Shown in pieces: positions 1-8,665 of a stretch of DNA of 64,000 nucleotides (positions are counted from its first letter, which is position 1; every line of letters begins with the position of its first letter). The DNA comes from Pseudomonas sp. R37(2017) (GTDB lineage: Bacteria > Pseudomonadota > Gammaproteobacteria > Pseudomonadales > Pseudomonadaceae). The DNA lies in NCBI RefSeq assembly GCF_002113375.1, contig NZ_NEHO01000007.1, forward strand, positions 62,001 to 126,000, given 5' to 3'. The position numbers and the translations under genes were made by a program. The notes under the pieces were generated by a model, which ran no database searches, was not told the origin of the DNA, and saw only the letters and a list, made by a program, of their open reading frames with translations.

Positions 1-867
1 ATCCGCTTCCCGCGATCCCGCCGGTACGCCAGGCGCAGCCTGCATGCTCGCCAGTTGCAGGCAGAAGTAACCCAGTTGCACGCAGTGAGCCTCGGGCACA
101 CCGGCCCAACGTGGCACGGCAATACTGTCCCAGGCCCGCAGACGGCCTTTCAAACGAGCCGCCTCAGCCTTGTCCAGGCCCATTTGCCGATAGTGTTCGG
201 CCTCGATTTCACCGGCGGTCAGCGTGACGATCCAGGTTTCGTCGGCCTGACTGTACAGACCATAGGCCGCCAGTTCGGCGTCATCGGCATGGGGCGCGAT
301 GACCATCACCCGCTGACGCCGGTAATCCGGATGCTCGAACGCCCACAGCAGCGGCTCGCCGAGCACGCGGCAGAAGCGCCCGCGCAAGCGCAGGTCACCG
401 CGGGACAGCGCCTGGGCCTGACCACTGAGATTGAGGTAACGCAGGCCGTTCACGCCCCGCTCGAAGGTTTGCCGATCAGGGTTATCGCCCCCTGCCAACT
501 CGACCGCCGGATCGATAAATCGTCCCAGCCAGGTGCTTTTTACCCGCAGGGCCAACACCAGCGTCGCGTCGTCGACCAGCATCACGCCTTCGTCCAGGCG
601 CAAGTGTTCACCGCTCAGGTGCACCTTGGGCTGGGGCGTGTAGGGAGGAAAGCTGTACTGGTAATCGTCTTTCGGTGAGTAGAACAGATGGTCGGCAAAC
701 CAGGCTTCGTGGGCGATCCAGCCGAGTACCGCCAGTACCAGCGGCAGCCACCAGGCCACCAGCACGCCCATGACAATCAACAGCGCCAGCGCAATCAACA
801 GGCCGATGCGTTTATTGCGCCGATGGCGCTTGAGCAGTTGCTGTTTGCGGCTCATGGGTTGGCTCAT
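1..867 (-). CDS. dnpA: PIG-L family de-N-acetylase, DnpA-like (3' end cut by window)
   Basis: Partial: the frame is open from the ATG at 867 to the window edge, giving 289 residues of the N-terminal part. A basic N-terminus is followed by a long hydrophobic stretch (about residues 20-50), which predicts a membrane anchor. The PIG-L/LmbE zinc-binding signature is seen as PHADDAE at residues 192-198, a variant of the family AHPDDE motif. Family members are metal-dependent deacetylases acting on N-acetyl sugars. In P. aeruginosa the gene at this place (PA5002, DnpA) sits beside mig-14 in the LPS core locus and affects antibiotic tolerance. Its ATG overlaps the mig-14 stop by 4 nt, so the two are probably translated together. 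The substrate here is not shown by the sequence. Confidence 0.85.
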   Translation of the reverse strand, partial: MSQPMSRKQQLLKRHRRNKRIGLLIALALLIVMGVLVAWWLPLVLAVLGWIAHEAWFADHLFYSPKDDYQYSFPPYTPQPKVHLSGEHLRLDEGVMLVDDATLVLALRVKSTWLGRFIDPAVELAGGDNPDRQTFERGVNGLRYLNLSGQAQALSRGDLRLRGRFCRVLGEPLLWAFEHPDYRRQRVMVIAPHADDAELAAYGLYSQADETWIVTLTAGEIEAEHYRQMGLDKAEAARLKGRLRAWDSIAVPRWAGVPEAHCVQLGYFCLQLASMQAAPGVPAGSREAD

Positions 868-1760
868 ACGGTGAAGACCGGCACAGGGTTGCACCAGCGA
901 TCCTTGTATTCACGATCGGCGCGACCGAAAGAAAAGCGCAACGGCTTATCCTGCGCCCGGGCATGCTCCCAGGCGCTTTGCGTATTGAGGAAACTCAACA
1001 CACTGCCAGGGCTGAACTCACGAGTCTCTGGATCGACCCCGCCGTTGATGTACTCCACGCTGATCCACTGCGGGGTTTCTACGCGGTACACCAATTGAAT
1101 CGCAATCGGCGCATCGTTGAGGAAAATCACCGAACCGATCAGCAATTCGCGCAGCAACTCGATGACCTCGGCCATGCGTTCGGCACCCGTCGCCGCAAAT
1201 CCCCAACGGCGCTGGAACAGGTCGCAGTAAATCGCCGCCAGCTCCACGCTGGAAAATTCGCTCACCGACCGCACCACGCCACCGGCCTCTTCGAGCAAGC
1301 GCAATTCGCGACGCTGGTTGTAGCGAAACTTTTTCGACAGTTCTTCCGGAGTGCGGGCCATGGCCAGCTGTTCGGTCTGCAACCTGATACCGGTGAAACG
1401 GCCTTCGTTCAATGCCGACAGATACCGCGCGCGATGACGCAAAGGTACCTGGGCATCAGCAGCGGCGGGCAGGATGATCTCGGCATTGCCCAGGTCGAAC
1501 AGCCCTTTCTTGCCGCGACGCTTGAGCACATCCTTGGACAAGGCCAGGTCGCGCCCCCAGGTCGGGATCGCCGCCTTGACCTCGTCGCCCTGCACCCAGG
1601 CCAGGTAACGCACCGGAATGTCGGCCAAGTGCGCCAGTCGTTCGACCACCGTCGGATGAGTCGCGACGCTGCCGCCATATCGCTGCCAGGTTTCGGCGTA
1701 AGTCGAGGCGTCGACTACCGCCCAGCCACGCTCGCGCCAGCCTTGAAATCGGTTGAGCAT
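864..1760 (-). CDS. mig-14: Mig-14 family protein
   Basis: A 298-residue protein similar to Mig-14, a GNAT-fold/FemX-like family linked in Salmonella and Pseudomonas to resistance to cationic antimicrobial peptides and to LPS or envelope modification. I chose the ATG at 1760 (MLNRFQGWRERGW) because it overlaps the stop codon of the upstream glycosyltransferase (TGATG) and gives the usual family length. An upstream start would add 36 residues encoded inside the previous gene. Features typical of the family are the central FRYNQRRELR-type segment and the C-terminal half with LFQRRWGF and SVEYINGG. It lies between wapH-like and dnpA-like genes, as in P. aeruginosa. The biochemical activity of the family is not established. 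Confidence 0.88.
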   Translation of the reverse strand: MLNRFQGWRERGWAVVDASTYAETWQRYGGSVATHPTVVERLAHLADIPVRYLAWVQGDEVKAAIPTWGRDLALSKDVLKRRGKKGLFDLGNAEIILPAAADAQVPLRHRARYLSALNEGRFTGIRLQTEQLAMARTPEELSKKFRYNQRRELRLLEEAGGVVRSVSEFSSVELAAIYCDLFQRRWGFAATGAERMAEVIELLRELLIGSVIFLNDAPIAIQLVYRVETPQWISVEYINGGVDPETREFSPGSVLSFLNTQSAWEHARAQDKPLRFSFGRADREYKDRWCNPVPVFTV

Positions 1761-2890
1761 CAGCCCCTCTGTGCCAGTTCGGTAACGTGTGGCAAGTGCC
1801 AGAAAGCATCGCGCACCGCGCGATCGGAGAAGCGTTCGCGCAAGCGCTCGAGCATCAACTCGGCACACTGTCGACGTTGCTGATCATCCATGCCAGCCAG
1901 GTGTTGCAGCCCCTGGGCCAGATGCCCGGCATCGCCCAACGGGAACAGGATGCCCACGCCTTCGACCACTTCCTTCGCTCCGCCGCACGCCGTGGCGAGC
2001 AAGGGTACGCCGGCGGCCATGGCCTCCAGCAGCACCATGCCGAACGGTTCGTGATCGGAACTCAGGGCGAATACATCGAAAGCCCGGAAGTAGTTGCGCG
2101 CATCCGGCACCTGACCGAGGAACAGCACCCGGTCCCCAATACCCAGCTCCCGGGCTTGAGCCTTGAGTTTTTCCTCCAGGCGCCCTTTACCGAGAATCAC
2201 CAATTGGCTGTTGGCCGGCAATCCCGGCAACGCCTCGGCGAAACCCTGCAACAGCGTGGCCTGGTCCTTGTCCGGATGCAGCCGTCCGACGTTGCCGACG
2301 ATCCAGGCATCCGCCGCCAGCCCCAGGGTTTCCCGGGCTTCGCGAGCCGACACCTGCGTGACTTGCAAGGCATCCACGTCGATACGGTTGTACAAGGTCT
2401 GAATTCGCGAAGCCGGCCACTTCGGCAGGCAATCGCGCATGTCGTCACGCACCGCGTCGGACACACCGAGCAGACTCAAACGCTTGCGGAATATGTGCGC
2501 AAAGAGTTTGCGGCTGCCGCGCTTGTAGTCCTCAAACCCGTGGTGCACGCCAATGACCGGCAACGACGTACCGAGCAAGGCGATATAGATGGGCTTGAAG
2601 CGGTGAGCGATGCAGAAACTGAAGTTGCGCGACGCGGCGATCTTGCGCAGATCGCCGATGGCTCCCAGCTTCAGGCCGCGAATGGCCTTGGAGCTGTACT
2701 CCATGAACAGCACTTCGTCCGAGGCGCAGCCCGCGGCAACCTCGGCATCGGCAACCCCGGTGAGAAACACCGTGGTCACGCGATAGCCGGTCCCCGCGAA
2801 CAGGCTGGCGTACTGCCGTGCGCAGTCCAGGAACGGCCCGTCATAACCGTGACAGAACTGCAGCACATGGCGTTCAGCCGAACGTGTCAT
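1760..2890 (-). CDS. wapH: Glycosyltransferase family 4, LPS core (WapH-like)
   Basis: A 376-residue GT-B fold glycosyltransferase. The C-terminal half contains GNVGRLHPDKDQ (nucleotide-sugar binding) and EPFGMVLLEAMAAG, the E-x7-E retaining GT4 signature. The N-terminal half carries the GT4 acceptor domain with VTTVFLTG and a conserved GVHHGFEDY. By position (next to mig-14 and the carbamoyltransferase) it matches P. aeruginosa PA5004/WapH, which adds a hexose to the LPS outer core; the sugar is not readable from the sequence. The start at 2890 overlaps the carbamoyltransferase 3' end by 17 nt, which implies one transcript. No signal peptide is present, consistent with action at the cytoplasmic face of the inner membrane. 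Confidence 0.85.
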   Translation of the reverse strand: MTRSAERHVLQFCHGYDGPFLDCARQYASLFAGTGYRVTTVFLTGVADAEVAAGCASDEVLFMEYSSKAIRGLKLGAIGDLRKIAASRNFSFCIAHRFKPIYIALLGTSLPVIGVHHGFEDYKRGSRKLFAHIFRKRLSLLGVSDAVRDDMRDCLPKWPASRIQTLYNRIDVDALQVTQVSAREARETLGLAADAWIVGNVGRLHPDKDQATLLQGFAEALPGLPANSQLVILGKGRLEEKLKAQARELGIGDRVLFLGQVPDARNYFRAFDVFALSSDHEPFGMVLLEAMAAGVPLLATACGGAKEVVEGVGILFPLGDAGHLAQGLQHLAGMDDQQRRQCAELMLERLRERFSDRAVRDAFWHLPHVTELAQRG

Positions 2891-4631
2891 AGGCGTTCGC
2901 GCCCTCTTTGACCACCAGGATGTCTTCCATGATCAGATACTGTAGATCCGAACCGAAGAACATGTTCAGCGCATCGGTCGGCGAGCAGATCATCGGTTCG
3001 CCGCGACGGTTGAGCGAGGTGTTGAGCGACACACCGTTGCCGGTGAGCACTTCCAGCGCCTTCATCATGTCGTAGTAGCGCGGGTTGTATTCGCGCTTGA
3101 GCACCTGTGCACGGGAAGTGCCGTCTTCGTGGACGACTTCCGGCACGCGGGTTTTCCATTCTTCCGCCACTTCGAAAGTGAAGGTCATGAACGGAGCCGG
3201 GTGATCGATCTTGATCATTTGTGGCGCGACGGTGTCGAGCATCGACGGGCAGAAAGGCCTCCAGCGCTCGCGGAACTTGATCTGGTGGTTGATACGATCA
3301 GCCACGCCGGCCACGCTCGGGCAACCGATGATAGAACGACCGCCCAGTGCACGCGGACCGAACTCCATGCGGCCCTGGAACCAGGCCACCGGGTTGCCAT
3401 CGACCATGATCTTGGCGATCTGCTCCGGCATGTTGTCGAGCTTGCGCCAGACCGGCTTGTTCTCGTGACGGGCGCACGCGGCGATGACATCTTCGTTGCT
3501 GTACGACGGGCCGAGGTAGACGTGCTCCATCTTCTCGACCGGTACGCCACGGGCGTGGGACACATAGGCTGCCGCGCCCACCGCGGTACCGGCGTCGCCG
3601 GACGCAGGCTGCACGAACAGCTCTTTGACATCGTCGCGGGCGATGATTTTCTGGTTCAGCTTGACGTTCAACGCACAGCCACCGGCGTAGGCCAGCTTGC
3701 CGGTTTGCTTGAGCACGTCGCCCAGATAATAGTCGATCATCTGCAACGCAATTTTTTCGAACAGCGCTTGAATGCTGGCGGCGTAGTGAATGTAAGGCTC
3801 ATCGGCGATGTCGCCTTCGCGCTTCGGACCCAGCCACTCGATCAGCTTGGGCGAGAAGTAGTAACCCTTGCCCTTTTCTTTGTAGCGACGCAGGCCGATG
3901 ACGTTGGCGTAGTCGGTGTTGATCACCAACTCGCCGTTTTCGAACGAAGCCAGGCGCGAGAAATCGTATTTGCTGGCATCGCCGTACGGCGCCATGCCCA
4001 TGACCTTGAACTCACCGTCGAGCATGTCGAAACCGAGGAACTCGGTGATTGCACCGTACAGGCCGCCGAGGGAGTCCGGATCGAAGAATTCCTTGATCTT
4101 GTGGATCTTGCCGTTCTCGCCATAACCGAAGAAGGTCGTGGCGTATTCGCCCTTGCCGTCGATGCCCAGGATCGCGGTTTTCTCTTTGAAACCGGAGCAG
4201 TGGTAAGCGCTGGAGGCATGGGCCAGGTGGTGTTCAACCGGCTCGATCTTGATCTTCTTCGGATCAAAACCCAATTGCTCCAGGCACCAGACGATTTTCT
4301 TGCGATAGCGCTTGTAGCGACGGTTGCCCATCAGGATCGCGTCGAGGGCGCGGTCCGGGGCGTACCAGTAACGCTTGGCGTACTGCCAGCGGGCCTTGCC
4401 GAACAAGCTGATCGGGGCGAACGGGATCGCGACCACGTCAACGTCGGACGGTTTGATGCCGGCCTGTTCCAGGCAGAACTTCGCCGATTCGTAGGGCATG
4501 CGGTTCTTTGCATGTTTATCGCGTACGAAGCGCTCTTCTTCAGCCGCCGCGACCAGCTTGCCGTCGATATACAAGGCTGCGGAAGGATCATGGCTAAGGG
4601 CGCCGGACAGGCCAAGAATCGTCAATGCCAC
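2874..4631 (-). CDS. NodU/TobZ-type carbamoyltransferase for LPS core
   Basis: A 585-residue O-carbamoyltransferase. The N-terminal Kae1-like domain has EHHLAHASSAYH (about residues 135-147), whose histidines bind the catalytic metal. Further on are AYAGGCALNVKLN, GPRALGGRSI and the C-terminal NTSLNRRGEPM, all signatures of the NodU/CmcH/TobZ family. These enzymes transfer a carbamoyl group from carbamoyl phosphate, via carbamoyl-AMP, to a hydroxyl. In Pseudomonas LPS the inner-core heptose is 7-O-carbamoylated, and this gene (PA5005 homologue) is the expected enzyme. The start codon is GTG at 4631 with GAGG upstream. A 293-bp gap with a hairpin and a TATAAT lies before it, so it probably starts a separate transcript from the waa genes. 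Confidence 0.88.
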   Translation of the reverse strand: MALTILGLSGALSHDPSAALYIDGKLVAAAEEERFVRDKHAKNRMPYESAKFCLEQAGIKPSDVDVVAIPFAPISLFGKARWQYAKRYWYAPDRALDAILMGNRRYKRYRKKIVWCLEQLGFDPKKIKIEPVEHHLAHASSAYHCSGFKEKTAILGIDGKGEYATTFFGYGENGKIHKIKEFFDPDSLGGLYGAITEFLGFDMLDGEFKVMGMAPYGDASKYDFSRLASFENGELVINTDYANVIGLRRYKEKGKGYYFSPKLIEWLGPKREGDIADEPYIHYAASIQALFEKIALQMIDYYLGDVLKQTGKLAYAGGCALNVKLNQKIIARDDVKELFVQPASGDAGTAVGAAAYVSHARGVPVEKMEHVYLGPSYSNEDVIAACARHENKPVWRKLDNMPEQIAKIMVDGNPVAWFQGRMEFGPRALGGRSIIGCPSVAGVADRINHQIKFRERWRPFCPSMLDTVAPQMIKIDHPAPFMTFTFEVAEEWKTRVPEVVHEDGTSRAQVLKREYNPRYYDMMKALEVLTGNGVSLNTSLNRRGEPMICSPTDALNMFFGSDLQYLIMEDILVVKEGANAYDTFG

Positions 4632-4722
4632 AGGGGTCTAGCCTCTTTAGTCTGCATGCAGGCGCAAGCGCCTCAAAAATTAATGTGCCCTCGCAATGGG
4701 CGAGAGACAGCTAAAGGGCGGG

Positions 4723-4757
4723 ATTATAGCGTAAAAGCAGCGGCTAGCCTCTAGCCG
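4723..4757 (-). promoter_or_regulatory. Possible promoter and hairpin upstream of the carbamoyltransferase
   Basis: Reading the minus strand, a perfect CGGCTAG/CTAGCCG hairpin (4741-4757) and a T-rich stretch are followed by a perfect TATAAT (plus-strand ATTATA, 4723-4728) about 90 bp before the GTG start. No good -35 is visible at the right distance. The hairpin may end transcription from the upstream kinase gene, with the TATAAT starting the next unit, or it may be an operator. The rest of the 4632-4924 gap holds only a REPIN. Confidence 0.35.
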
Positions 4758-4826
4758 CGAATGGCAAGCTCCTGGGGACCCATAAATCCCGGGGCACGCG
4801 TCGAAACCGAGCTGGAGCAAAAACCA

Positions 4827-4918
4827 TTCGCGAGCAGGCTCGCTCCCACACTTGAACCAAGGTGTTCACAGGTTTTGTGTTCACCAACCTTCCCGGTGGG
4901 AGCGAGCCTGCTCGCGAA
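4827..4918. repeat. REPIN (two inverted REP sequences)
   Basis: TTCGCGAGCAGGCTCGCTCCCAC (4827-4849) and its reverse complement (4896-4918) flank a 46-bp spacer. This is the usual Pseudomonas REP doublet. It lies between the tandem-kinase gene and the carbamoyltransferase gene and could fold into a long hairpin in the transcript. Confidence 0.85.
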
Positions 4919-4924
4919 AAGGGT

Positions 4925-6376
4925 TCAGTCAGTGCTGGAGATGTCCTTGGGAAGACGCTGATCGATGACCTGATACAGCGCACTGCCTTCCGGCCAGTTG
5001 CGCATGAACCGCGCACGATCCCTTGCGTAGGCCGGGGCGAAACTGCCGAGGGAGCCGTGCTGGCACATCGAGTCGAGGTCGATCAACGCCCAGCGATCCT
5101 GCTGCCAGAACAGGTTATGCCCCTTGAAGTCGCCATGGCTGATGCGTTCACGAATCAGTTCGGCAAACAGATGACCCAGCGCGGCCAGCTCGGACTCCGG
5201 TGCATCACCGCTTTCGACATAGGGCGCAAAACGCTCAATGATGTCCGGCCCCGGCAGGTACTCGGTGATCAAGTAGGCACGGCTGCGCAGCCACAGAAAA
5301 CGCTTCTCCAGCAACGCCAGCGGCTTGGGTGTGGCAATCCCGAGGAACGCCAGGCGATTGCCTTCGCGCCATGAATGCCAGGCCCGGGTCGGACGCCAGA
5401 AGCGCTTGAGCCAATGGGCGAAACCCTTGATGTTGTAGCGCTTGATGACCAGCGTACGGCCATCCACCTCGACCTTGCCGACGCTCGCCGCACCGCCGGT
5501 CTTGTACAGATGCCCCCGGTCGAGCAAGGCGTCGGCCTGCTCCAGCACCGGCAACATGGCGGCCTCTTCCTCGCGACGAATCGCCTGCAAACCGAAGGCT
5601 CCGCGCTGCACGCTGAACAGTGTGCATTCACGGCCAACCTTGATCAGATAGTCCTTGAGGCGCCAGCTGCGGACCTTGTCGATCTGCTTCTGCAGCGCTT
5701 CCATGGGCAGGGCATGCTCGCCGTTGCTGAGCAGGTAATACACCAGCAACTCTTCGATGAAGGGCTCAAGCGATTTGGGCAACTGGGCGAAAAACACCCC
5801 GAGGTTTTCCAGGACTTTCTGCCGCGACAGCGGCTGCCCCGGCGTTTCGGAGCAAATCCCGGCGCCGTCGATCAAAAAAAGACGACCACGCTGGCGCAGC
5901 AGGTTGTCCAGATGCAGGTCTTCCTGCCACAGGCCCTTGCGATGCATCTGGCCGATGGCGCCCAACGCCTCGGCCAGCACCGCCCCTTGTCCATCGGACA
6001 GTACGGGCTGCTGCTCAACCTGTTTCCAGGTTTCACCCAGGCTTTCGGCGCCTTCCAGAAACTCGAACAGCAGCCAGCCACCCTCGCCGTCCTTCAGGCC
6101 ATCGGCCAACAGCTGCGGCGTGGTCAGCCCCTGAGCAGAGAGCAGGCGCACACCGTCCAGCTCACGCTGAAAATGCCGCGCGGCCTTGCCGCCGACCAGC
6201 AACTTGGCCAACACCGGCCGGCCACGCCAGACGCCGGCACCGACATAACGCTGCCCCGGCAACACCCGCAACAGGCTTAGCAGCTGCAGATCGGCGGGGC
6301 CGGCGGCGTCAGCCAGCGATACGCTCAGCGGCAAAACCGGATTGCGGCCAGCGGCCTTCAGTTCAGACAAACGCAT
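4925..6376 (-). CDS. Tandem kinase-fold protein of the LPS core locus (InaA/WaaP superfamily)
   Basis: A 483-residue protein with two kinase-like halves. The first has Lys58 (VLAKLL), a catalytic-loop-like QEDLHLDNLL (151-160) and a metal-binding-like FLIDGAG (Asp170). The second has LVIKRYNIKG, HGDFKGHNLF (His414, Asp416) and ALIDLDSM (Asp433). Both halves therefore keep the aspartates that bind nucleotide-Mg. The expected role is phosphorylation of, or another core-sugar modification on, LPS inner-core heptose; P. aeruginosa core is unusually rich in phosphate. The ATG at 6376 overlaps the wapQ stop (TGATG) and starts with MRLSELKAAGRN; upstream starts would run back into wapQ. It corresponds to the PA5006 position. 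Substrate and activity of each half are unknown. Confidence 0.8.
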   Translation of the reverse strand: MRLSELKAAGRNPVLPLSVSLADAAGPADLQLLSLLRVLPGQRYVGAGVWRGRPVLAKLLVGGKAARHFQRELDGVRLLSAQGLTTPQLLADGLKDGEGGWLLFEFLEGAESLGETWKQVEQQPVLSDGQGAVLAEALGAIGQMHRKGLWQEDLHLDNLLRQRGRLFLIDGAGICSETPGQPLSRQKVLENLGVFFAQLPKSLEPFIEELLVYYLLSNGEHALPMEALQKQIDKVRSWRLKDYLIKVGRECTLFSVQRGAFGLQAIRREEEAAMLPVLEQADALLDRGHLYKTGGAASVGKVEVDGRTLVIKRYNIKGFAHWLKRFWRPTRAWHSWREGNRLAFLGIATPKPLALLEKRFLWLRSRAYLITEYLPGPDIIERFAPYVESGDAPESELAALGHLFAELIRERISHGDFKGHNLFWQQDRWALIDLDSMCQHGSLGSFAPAYARDRARFMRNWPEGSALYQVIDQRLPKDISSTD

Positions 6377-7128
6377 CAGCGTGGCCCCTTCTGGCTGCGC
6401 CGCGCCGTCAATCGCTGCAGCCAGCTGTCGATCAGCGAGCTGTCCTGCGGCTGATCCAGGTAGGCGGCCAGCAATTGCCGCAGTTGCGACTCGCCCCACT
6501 CGGGTGCGCGACGCGTCAGCGGTTCCAGATCCTTGATTCGATCACGCTGCCCGTACAGCAGCGGGCGGGTCTTTTCCAGGTCGATCAATTGCGCCTGATA
6601 GCCCTTGCCGGTGGCGCGCATGAAAATGTGCTTGGGATAGAAGCACCCGTGCACCTGGCGCGCAGCGTGCAGTTGCCGGGCCAGTTCACCACTGGCCTTG
6701 AGGATCTCCGAGTGCTGCTCGGGGCTCAATTGAGCCCAGCGCTGCAACAGCGAGTCGAGGTCGTCCCAACCATCCAGGGCACGGGTCAGCAGGATCGCAC
6801 GGACTTCGCCATTGACCTTGCGCTCCCCGTAGAACACCGCCTCCAGCGCCGGAATGCCCATCTTCCGGTAACGGGAGATGTTGCGAAACTCACGAGCGAA
6901 ACTCGGCTCGCCGAAAGGTGCGCGCAACGTACGGGTCAGGTAGTTGCTTTGACGCTTGAGGTAGTAGCCATGACCTTCCAGATCCAGCCGAAACACGCTG
7001 CTCCAGCCGCCGCGACCGGTGTTGGGTTCATCCACCGCATCGAGCTGCTTGGCCCAGAGTGCCTCGAACGTGCCGAGGCCATGGCGCTCAAGCAGCGCAC
7101 GGTCCTCAGCGGCCAGAAAATCAGTCAT
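6376..7128 (-). CDS. wapQ: WapQ-like LPS core kinase (InaA family)
   Basis: A 250-residue InaA/kinase-fold protein of the LPS core operon. The ATP-anchoring lysine (YYLKRQ, Lys58) and the metal-binding Asp in LIDLEKTRP (Asp183) are visible. The catalytic loop reads HGCFYPKHIF instead of the HGD/HRD form seen in WaaP and WapP, so the usual catalytic aspartate is absent. I recall this as a feature of the InaA branch. It may be a pseudokinase, or it may use another residue. The ATG at 7128 overlaps the wapP stop by 4 nt; this start (MTDFLAAEDRALL) was preferred to an upstream one inside wapP. Position matches PA5007. Confidence 0.82.
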   Translation of the reverse strand: MTDFLAAEDRALLERHGLGTFEALWAKQLDAVDEPNTGRGGWSSVFRLDLEGHGYYLKRQSNYLTRTLRAPFGEPSFAREFRNISRYRKMGIPALEAVFYGERKVNGEVRAILLTRALDGWDDLDSLLQRWAQLSPEQHSEILKASGELARQLHAARQVHGCFYPKHIFMRATGKGYQAQLIDLEKTRPLLYGQRDRIKDLEPLTRRAPEWGESQLRQLLAAYLDQPQDSSLIDSWLQRLTARRSQKGPR

Positions 7129-7859
7129 TCGCGTCCCTCGAAAAATCTCACCACGTGCCGGATACGTTTTTTGTCCGCAGCGTTGAGCCGGGTCCGGTTG
7201 CGGTATTGCAGGTAAAAGCGCAGGCGCTGGGTAGCCGACAATTGATACTTGGCGACCTTGTCCAGGCACGCCAGATCCTTGGTGATGCGGTACTTGAGCC
7301 AGAAACCGCGCCAGAAATCACCGTTGGGGCAATCGATCAAAAACAGTCGAGCCTCATCGTCGATCAACAGATTGCGCCACTTCAGATCATTATGGGTGAA
7401 GCGGTGGTCATGCATGGTCCGGGTGTACTGCGCCAACTGACGACTGACGGCATCGACCCATGCGCGATCCGACAATTTAGGATCGTGTCGCTCGGCCAGT
7501 GCCGACAAGTCTTCGGTGCGCGGCAGCTCCCGGGTGATCATTGCGCCGCGAGCGTAAGCCGCGCCGCGTCGCTCCAGCCCCCAGGCCACCACTTCGGCAG
7601 TGGGAATACCCCACTTGGCGAAACGCTTGAGGTTCTGCCACTCCATTTTCACCCGTGGCTTGCCGAGGTAACGGCGCAAGCCTTTTCCAGCGCCCACGTA
7701 GCGCTTGACGTAATAGTTGACGCCGTTGCGCTGCACGCGAATGACTTCCGACAGCAGATCCTTGGTCAAACGCTCGCCTTGCAGCGCAAACACGGCCTCA
7801 AGGCTGCCGAAGTCGTCGGCCAGGTGGCTGTAGGCCGGCTCCAGTTTCCAACCCGACAT
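7125..7859 (-). CDS. wapP: WapP-like LPS core kinase
   Basis: A 244-residue kinase-fold protein. Key residues seen are Lys52 in YYVKRY, the catalytic loop THNDLKWRNLL (His156, Asn157, Asp158) and FLIDCPNGDF (Asp176). Family knowledge: with WaaP and WapQ it makes the phosphates on the heptoses of Pseudomonas LPS inner core, which cross-link LPS through divalent cations and are tied to outer-membrane stability. The ATG shares a base with the waaP stop (TGATG) and the 3' end overlaps wapQ by 4 nt, so the three are translated as one block. It corresponds to the PA5008 position. Confidence 0.85.
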   Translation of the reverse strand: MSGWKLEPAYSHLADDFGSLEAVFALQGERLTKDLLSEVIRVQRNGVNYYVKRYVGAGKGLRRYLGKPRVKMEWQNLKRFAKWGIPTAEVVAWGLERRGAAYARGAMITRELPRTEDLSALAERHDPKLSDRAWVDAVSRQLAQYTRTMHDHRFTHNDLKWRNLLIDDEARLFLIDCPNGDFWRGFWLKYRITKDLACLDKVAKYQLSATQRLRFYLQYRNRTRLNAADKKRIRHVVRFFEGRE

Positions 7860-8665
7860 CAGAGCGCATCCCCGTATCGTTGTTTACGTTCGTAAAGCTT
7901 GTTGGCCTTTCCTTCGAGCCAGCCCAGCAGCCTGGCCTCTTCGCTCAGGATCTGCCGCAACGGTTGCTGGAAGTAGCCCTTGAGGAAGCGCAATTTGTCG
8001 CGGCGGGTCAGACCGATGTCCAGGGCGGAAAAGTACAGCGCCGCCAGATCCTTGTTGCGCCAGCGCGAGGTAATCGCCGGGCGGGTCTGGGCGCGGTGCA
8101 GGTCGATCACCGAAAGCTTGAAGTCATCCGCGGTCACCGGCTTGTCGGTGTGCAGCAGGAAATGGCAGATGTAGCAGTCGCGGTGATTGACCCCGGCGCG
8201 GTGCATCATGCCGGTCATGCGCGCGACCTCGGCGATCAGCGCGCGCTTGAGCTTTGGCTCGGGCGGCTGCCTGGTCCAGTCAATGCTGAAGTCTTCGAGG
8301 CTGACCGTCGGCGCCAGCTCTTCGGTAACGATGAACGAGTGCTGGTCGGCCGGGTTGCTGCCCCTCTCGCCATACGCGACGGCGGTCATGGTCGGCACGC
8401 CGGCTTCCTGCAGGCGCTGAATCGCCTTCCACTCCTGGCCCGCGCCGAGAACCGGCAGCTTGGCGGTGAGCAGGTTCTTGAAGATTTCGCCCCAGCCGAT
8501 GCCACGGTGGATTTTCACGAAAAACCCGTTGCCGTCGACTTCCGTGCGTAATGTCCGGCGCGCTTCCAGCTCGCGGTACACCTCGCCCTTGAGCCCCTCG
8601 ACTTCGGCGAACGGGTCGCGTCCGGCCCAGAGGCTCTTGAACGGTTCAGCCAGCATCAACTTCAT
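7859..8665 (-). CDS. waaP: Lipopolysaccharide heptose I kinase WaaP (RfaP)
   Basis: A 268-residue kinase acting on the first heptose of the LPS inner core, in the cytoplasm before export. Seen in the sequence: the ATP lysine in FFVKIHRG (Lys51), the catalytic loop NHRDCYICHFLLH with Asp163, and the metal-binding VIDLHRAQ (Asp188). The length is that of P. aeruginosa WaaP, where the gene is essential or nearly so. It begins directly after the waaG stop with no spacer (waaG TGA 8666-8668, ATG at 8665) and ends in a 1-nt overlap with wapP. Confidence 0.95.
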   Translation of the reverse strand: MKLMLAEPFKSLWAGRDPFAEVEGLKGEVYRELEARRTLRTEVDGNGFFVKIHRGIGWGEIFKNLLTAKLPVLGAGQEWKAIQRLQEAGVPTMTAVAYGERGSNPADQHSFIVTEELAPTVSLEDFSIDWTRQPPEPKLKRALIAEVARMTGMMHRAGVNHRDCYICHFLLHTDKPVTADDFKLSVIDLHRAQTRPAITSRWRNKDLAALYFSALDIGLTRRDKLRFLKGYFQQPLRQILSEEARLLGWLEGKANKLYERKQRYGDAL

